Assembly (NCBI RefSeq): GCF_051020985.1
Contig: NC_135008.1
Span: forward strand, 5,332,001 to 5,396,000
Source of the DNA: Nomia melanderi
Lineage: Eukaryota; Arthropoda; Insecta; Hymenoptera; Halictidae
Reading direction: 5' to 3'
DNA: 64,000 bases
The notes under the pieces were generated by a model. It was not told the DNA's origin. It searched no databases and worked only from the letters and a program-made list of their open reading frames with translations. The position numbers and the translations under genes are program-made. Positions 57,701-64,000 of this stretch are shown here, piece after piece. The stretch's first letter is position 1; each line of letters begins with the position of its first letter.

Positions 57701-60700
57701 CTAGTAGTTTGCTTTCATAGGCATGATGCGTCTGTTTGATCTGTATCCTTTTTATCGTACGCGTGTTCGCGCCGTGATTAATTTCTTCGGCTCGTTACAA
57801 TTGCACGTCGCGTCGGGAGCGTCGATAATTGTGAACGGGGGTTTAATGCGTCGGCGAAAGGGCGAACGGGTCGGGTTGCAATTGATCATACCGATGCTAG
57901 CAGCTTCGAATAACTATATCTATGTTTAATACGAGCGCCATTTGTTACGTGCCTTTCGTACATCGATTTCACGTGCATCAACGCTCGGTAATTATTCGTA
58001 ACAGATGGAAAAGGGGCGATCAAAGTTTCACTGAATAAAACACGAACACGCGTTCGGAATTTTATTCGGGAGAGGATAATATCGAGTGTACTTGATAAAA
58101 TGTAACTTAATCACGGAGATTAACGCGTATCTCAGCGAGTTTGATTTTCTGCGCGTGTCTGACCATCGCCCGCTGTTTCTACTAGCCGCGAGTTCTGCTC
58201 GAAAATTCCATTTACTTTTGTCTCGGGTAATGTTATTATTAAAGAATCCGGCCGTGCGTTTCGAATTGATGCGCGAAGCTAACCGAGAGAGAATTACGGA
58301 CTTTATCCGCTACCATATTGTTTCCTCGTAGCATTGATTAATATCTGCAGCGCCGTGCTCTTAAGCGGTATTAAACGTCATCGGCGAGCATCAAAATTGC
58401 ACCGATAAATAATATTGTCCACAGTCTAATACGATTATTCCCCGCAACGTTATGAATGATACCGAACCGAATTGAAACCGTCGGGACGCGGAAACCCCGC
58501 CACTTGGCGCTTGTTAATTAATCTTCAGGTCACGATGCTTCGTCAACGCGTTCCCGCGAAACGCTGTCCCGGAATATGTAATTGAGTATGCGTTACATCC
58601 CTTAATGAGTCCAGATTTTGAGAACAGCGGCGCTTCGACGCGAATTATCTTGGGTTGTTGGCTGCGAGACCTGATTTCTGTAAATAGATCCTCCCCGGTG
58701 TATTTGAGCAGCATTCTACCGGTTGCCTTAGTCAATTCTGACCCGACTGTAATTTCGGCGAGATCGCTTCAACTTACACCCTGTTTCGCAGAAAGGTATT
58801 CGCAGTTGGAAACACAGAAAACCACTTTAAAGGGCGATTGATAGTTCAAACATTTCCATGCGGAGCTTTGTCAGAAATCCTCCTAATTCGACGTAACCGG
58901 TGTTTTCTTTCGGAATTCCTATCTCGGCGAGTCGCGAGAAAGAGGACCAACAAGTTTATAGAAGTTAACGGCTACTACGCAAATGAAACGAGTAATTTTA
59001 CGACGCCGATAACAATATTATGCTTGACAACGGATTGTGTTTACTCGGAGCGTATTCGAGTAACCGGACCAGTTAACGTTATAAAGGAAGAAAGGAATGA
59101 CGCCGGAGCAGAGGGAAATCCGTAAATTTCCGAATCTTTCGCAAACAACGCTGTTACGATGAAAATCTGGAAATTTGCGATGAAAAAGGTATACCGAGTT
59201 AACGCACTGTTTGTCGGCCTCGCGAAAAATACACATCCTTTCCGTGACGTCGTATCCCATTTCCCTTTATCGCGGTGTATCTTGTCGGTTCTCTTCAACG
59301 TTCTTCGCCAAAGCGTGATACGCATTAACGTAAAAACTCATTACTCGGCCTAGTACTTACGGATCATGCGAGCTTTACGACGCACCCTCTCCTATCCCGG
59401 GCTCCGCCGAAAGAGGAAGAGAATAAAAGGAATCAAGGAACGAATAAATATGTATTATCCGGCGCAACGTACGAGCCGAATCCCCTTTCATCGTAATTCC
59501 ATCATCCTGACCTGATTTCGATTGCGATTCGCTGCTTTCCCAGAGATTCGCCCCAGGGCGGAATAATCGCGAGAGCTTTTTCCGGTTGGAAACCCGTGAA
59601 ACGCCGCGATATTTTCACGGAACGGCACCGTTTCCGGTCCCAGAAAAAAAATCAAACATCCGGAGACGAAGTACCGTACACCTTGACGAGCTTCATCGGA
59701 TTCGAACGGATCGATTGGAATCGATCATTCGCGTGCGTTCGCCTGACAATGGGACACGGCGCTGGTCATTAAGATCTCTCCTTTAACTTGGAAAAGTCGA
59801 GCCCGGCGGAGCAGCGAGATGCGCGTGACACTGCGCCTTTATCTCCCAGCTATTGTTAACACTCCATCTTTTCAGTCCCCGCTCGCTTCCTTTCCTGCAG
59901 TTGCGTAGGAATTACCGTAACTTTTAAATTGCATTTTCTTCCCCGCGGGAGGCCTGTTCTTAACGCTAACTTCGGCACAAGTCTCTTGCGGCTCGTGGCA
60001 ATGCAAACAACCAAATATTTATTCCCGCGCGACTCGGGCCCTCGATAGCATTCAACGAAGTTTAACCCGTTTAGTTGGCAAGCAGTTGCCCTTTGAGTTC
60101 ACCCGACATCGCGAATTTCCCGAACTAGGGAATGATTAAGCCGCCTCGATAATTGTCACGTCTCGGTCCTCGGCGAGAGAGGCGAACTGGAGCGAAGACG
60201 TACGCCGGCGAACGCTGACTCGCGCCTCGGAACTGCCAGGGAAATTATGTGAAACGCTAAAGGGAATGATCGTATATTTCTCCGATGGAGGACGGTGACT
60301 TTCATCGAGTAAGTTATCGTATAAGGCTCCCGGCGTAAACTGCACGCGATGTCCCGGCGTTCGAGCGCGAAGCATAGCTCGCAAATAAATCCGATAGAGC
60401 CATCCGCAGTGAATCACGGCCGATACATCGAAGGAACGGGAAGCCCGGCGATTCCTCGCGGAACCCGCGACCGGCATAATGTCATTTCGCCCCCGTGATC
60501 GATGCGGGCTCGCGTTTTTCGGCGGCGGGACAGGTCGCCGCGATGATTCCGTGAGTGCACGCGCACGGAAAACCTGATTCCCCGGCAATTTGACTAAGTA
60601 ACGAGGTTTCCGCCGCTCTGTCCGTCCAATTCGACGAATGGACGGGAACGACACCGTCAATTTACACATCGGCCGCGCCGCAATTCCGTAAACCCGCACC

Positions 60701-63700
60701 CCATGTCCCCCGTCTTCGCGTCGCTGAACCGACAAAAGAGGGGGGCAATTAGTTTCGGGTTACCGTCCGACACGTCCACGGAATTCGAGGGCGGCTCGCA
60801 CCGCCGGCGAGCGTATTTTTCATCGTCGCGCCGGCCCGGTGACGTTCGAAAAATCCAATTCCGGCAGCACGTTTTGCCGTCGGAATGCCTCGCGAGCGTT
60901 GCCATTGTCAACGAATCCGCTGGGGAACGATGAATCCAATCGGTCGAACGCGTATCGACCGCGATTTCGAACGGTTTTTTCATCGGGAAAATATTTAGCG
61001 CGACATTGGCTCCAGTTGTCGCGAGAATTTTATCGCGACACGTCCCTTTTGTCGCATGAACACCGCAACTATCGGGTGACTCGAAATGACCTATTTCTGA
61101 TTTCTCCGTTTTGAAATTATTTGAAAGGTAACAGACGTTTCTCGGATTCTCTGAGAAATTACTGGAGGACATTTAGAAATTCTCAAACTGTATTCTAAAT
61201 CGATTAAAGTTTCAATCGATGTACTCTTAGAGGTTGTATAGAGAAATTGCATAAAGGCAATTTGACTGATCAGTAGTTTTAGTGTTACAACCTTCTCTAC
61301 CGGGGTTCGTGACTTATTAGTGATAATGGGATTATGTTGCCGCGATTGCTTTCATCCGATTATGTTAATCGAGATTCTACAGTGTTTAATATTATCGGTG
61401 AAATTTTGAATAATCATTTACAAGATGATGTAACCATGGAGAATTCAGATTCATGAAGTATTCGTTTAAACGCGTCTTTCTTGAATACCGTCAATTGTAA
61501 AAGGTTAGCGTCGAGCGTGGCTTCTGAATATTCTTATCGAGAACGAGCGAAGATCGACAATTTCTTCTCTTCAAGCTGTTTCCGAGCTGTACTCCTGCAA
61601 CGAAACGTTGAAGATGTTTTCGGAGTATTCAAAATGATTGGACAAGCTTCGCTGCCGCTCGAGTATTTTAAGAACAAACTGACAGACAGTGACGGGCGCG
61701 GTAAAAGCTTGCGGTGCGACATTTTCCAAGCTTTCAGCACATTACGGGGAATAAATTTCGCAAACGGCGTCCCACGAAGACGCATGTTTTCCGCGAATGG
61801 CTCGACCGACCTTCCGTTATCGTTCTAAAGGAACCCCTATCGATTTTGGCTCCAATTGGAACACATCTACCCGAACATTGTTTGCCCGAACAATCCTCGC
61901 GTCTGCCAAACTCGGTTTAACTTGCCGTTCCCCGGCTAATCGTACATCTCCATGGAGCAGCAGGAATTTTTGAGCAGTTCACTTGCGCTGACGTCAGAAA
62001 TTATGCACTTCGATCTAATTCAGTGGCTGCACGCTGCTGGGTAGTTGCCGGAGATACAATGTTATTTAGCCCGAAGGAATTTCCAATTCCCCATACACGC
62101 TTCATCCATCAAGTCCTAACGCAAGTCCTGCGATTAATTATGCGATCTTCCATTCTGGTGGAGCGATTAACAACGTTTCGGTTCCCTGGGAATCCGTGAA
62201 AATATCCTGAACGTTCCTGCAAACGTTCGAGCGAAGAAACGCGCATACAACAGCATTACAAACAGGTGTCATCCATCATACGGAATGGTTATCGCAACGA
62301 GCAGCATGGGAAAATTGTCACGTACCCGGCGATATTCTAAAAAATGACGATCATCATAGAATATAATAAATTTGATAACCGTTCGACAGGTCTGGCTGTC
62401 GAAAAAGTGAACTCGATGTCGCCGACCGAATAAATTTCAATGTAAAAGGGTCCATTCCGCTATCCATGGGCGGGTCTTAGATCCGCTTGATTCATTGCTG
62501 CAATATATCTGCCATTGTGGATTGCATTTAATATCCTTTCATCTATCGAATCACAGACTGGGTAATACTTTATATTATGACAGCGTACTATATATTTGAA
62601 CTGCAGGAATTCGAAATTTAAGAATTCTTATAAAATACCATGTAAATCCGCGCGTCGTTAGAGGAATCTATTCCTTACAGTCAGTTCTTGCAATAATTAA
62701 CTCGATAAGATGCTTTCGAGGGCTTTCAGCGCAGTCTCTAAGAAGAAATTAGGTAAAAGGAAAATCTCTTTCACCGTGGGACCGAGATTTCAGAGAATGA
62801 ACTCAGCCGAGTCACCGGTTCCACCATGGTCTGACGCCGACACACGCGGCGCTTGTCCAGAAATATCCCAGTTTATGATGTTACGCAGCTAGTAAAGTGT
62901 TGACCGAGTAGCTAAAGTCTTCGAGACCTTCGCTGGCGCGGGCTGCCTGCAAATTCTTTTCCGTTGCGAAGCTTTCTTCGGGAGTAAACATTTCCTCCCT
63001 GAAAATTCGATTGGCTCGGTCGGCCTTTGCTAAAGCGAAAGAAACGGGGAATATAATTTTCATCGGTGCGCATTATATCTCGAACGTTTGCCCTGCTTTC
63101 CACGGGTCCTCGGGCGATAAAGAAATTTAATCAAGCCAACGTTGGCGGAGACTCCCGCATTCGCGTTACCGCGGGTCAGGGATATCGTCGCCGAAGCTGA
63201 CCGGAGCCCGAAAGTCAAATAAAAGTCGCCGTTTCGACCGGCGAGCGAGATCACATTTATCGATAATATCTTGAATATTTCTTCCGACACCCGAACCTTC
63301 CGGAATTCTCGACTGGAGTCCCGTGCTTTCGCATGAAATCCCTGCGAACGGGGCACAAAGCGGAAACCGATCGATCAACCGCTCCAGGTTGTCGGCGGGA
63401 CTCCGATCGCGTATACTTTATTTTTCACCGGGAAATTATAGGTTGTCAACGATGCACTTAATCCGTAATTTTCTGTAATCCGAGGTACGGGTACTTGCCC
63501 AGTCGACTCGTCCGCGGAGGGGTGGTTTTTTTAGAGCGATTCGTATACTCGGCAACAAGATACGCTGAATCCATCGAACGGAACTGTTCCTCGGAATTTC
63601 ATTAGTTCCAACACCGATCACTCGTGAAATGGAAAATTCTTGCTGAAGATTTCATGTGATACGGCGGAATTGATTAGAAGACGTTTCACGCGTTTCCAAT

Positions 63701-64000
63701 TGCGCGGGATCCTAATAGACAATGGGGGCGAACAGCGCACGAAGTCGTGTCCGGAATTCCTCTTCCTAGTCGGGGACAGATAATGCAGATCGTAATTCAA
63801 TCTGGCTCGCCGCGAGAAAGTGGACAGAAAATGAATCCACGTTTAACCCCGGCGAGCGCCGAAGGTCGCGTAGGCAAAGTAATGTCCCACATAACCGCTT
63901 CGGATAGGAATTCCCCCGAGAATAGTTGCCCATCGCCGCGCACCAAGTGGAACGATAAATTCTCCGGAGTTATAATTCACGATTAAAGGCCGGATCGTGT
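54751..64000. other. Right-edge gene-poor stretch
   Basis: Contains the old family A copy (61057), a run of ten C (57177-57186), and long chance frames such as 60136-60735 (minus). No exon could be supported. Confidence 0.45.
61057..61288 (+). mobile_element. Family A MITE, diverged copy
   Basis: Same interior as the 29057 copy (AAATGACC, TATTTCTGATTTC, GTTTCTC, GATTAAAGTTTCA) and right end CAGTAGTTTTAGTGTTA. The left terminus and both TTAA sites have decayed, so it is older. Confidence 0.7.

Noticed and set aside
60136..60735. A 199-codon minus frame
   Set aside because: Low-complexity Arg/Ser/Pro composition in GC-rich DNA; no homology recognised.
1..64000. CRISPR arrays, bacterial operons or defence systems
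   Set aside because: No regularly spaced direct repeats with unique spacers, and all supported genes are spliced insect-type genes.

Overview
The window looks like insect nuclear DNA: two spliced genes with GT-AG introns, long gene-poor stretches, many small TTAA-flanked repeats, and no CpG depletion. The absence of CpG depletion fits Hymenoptera (bee, wasp or ant), but that is an inference. There is no sign of bacterial operons, plasmid or phage DNA, or CRISPR.

Left 25 kb, minus strand: one gene, the beta-1 subunit of the nitric-oxide-sensitive soluble guanylate cyclase (GUCY1B1; Drosophila Gycbeta100B). I rebuilt all of it by eye. Thirteen coding exons run from 24723 down to the stop at 2484, and the initiator ATG most likely lies alone at the end of an upstream exon (24998-25000). 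All splice phases agree and give a 604-residue protein. The heme ligand His105, the Tyr135/Ser137/Arg139 heme clamp, Cys78 and Cys122 fall at the same residue numbers as in mammalian beta-1. The cyclase domain carries the beta-type FSGIVGF in place of FSDIVGF, so it should need an alpha subunit, which is not in the window.

The last intron of this cyclase (2614-8537) holds a complete second gene on the opposite strand: a two-exon ankyrin/SOCS-box protein of 344 residues (3965-5998), most like ASB17, a predicted Cullin-5 ubiquitin ligase substrate receptor.

From 25 to 64 kb I can support almost no coding sequence. A CpG-rich stretch at about 45.9-47.1 kb is followed by a candidate first coding exon (47101-47340, plus strand) of an unrecognised gene that would continue to the right. 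A 70-codon minus-strand frame at 48427-48639 is a weaker candidate.

The rest is intergenic or intronic DNA with several families of 170-240 bp non-coding elements bounded by TTAA, which look like piggyBac-type MITEs. One of them (14212-14388) sits inside one arm of a tandem duplication whose other arm keeps the empty site, so the insertion can be read directly. A roughly 205-bp tandem repeat (12709-13250) lies in the same cyclase intron.
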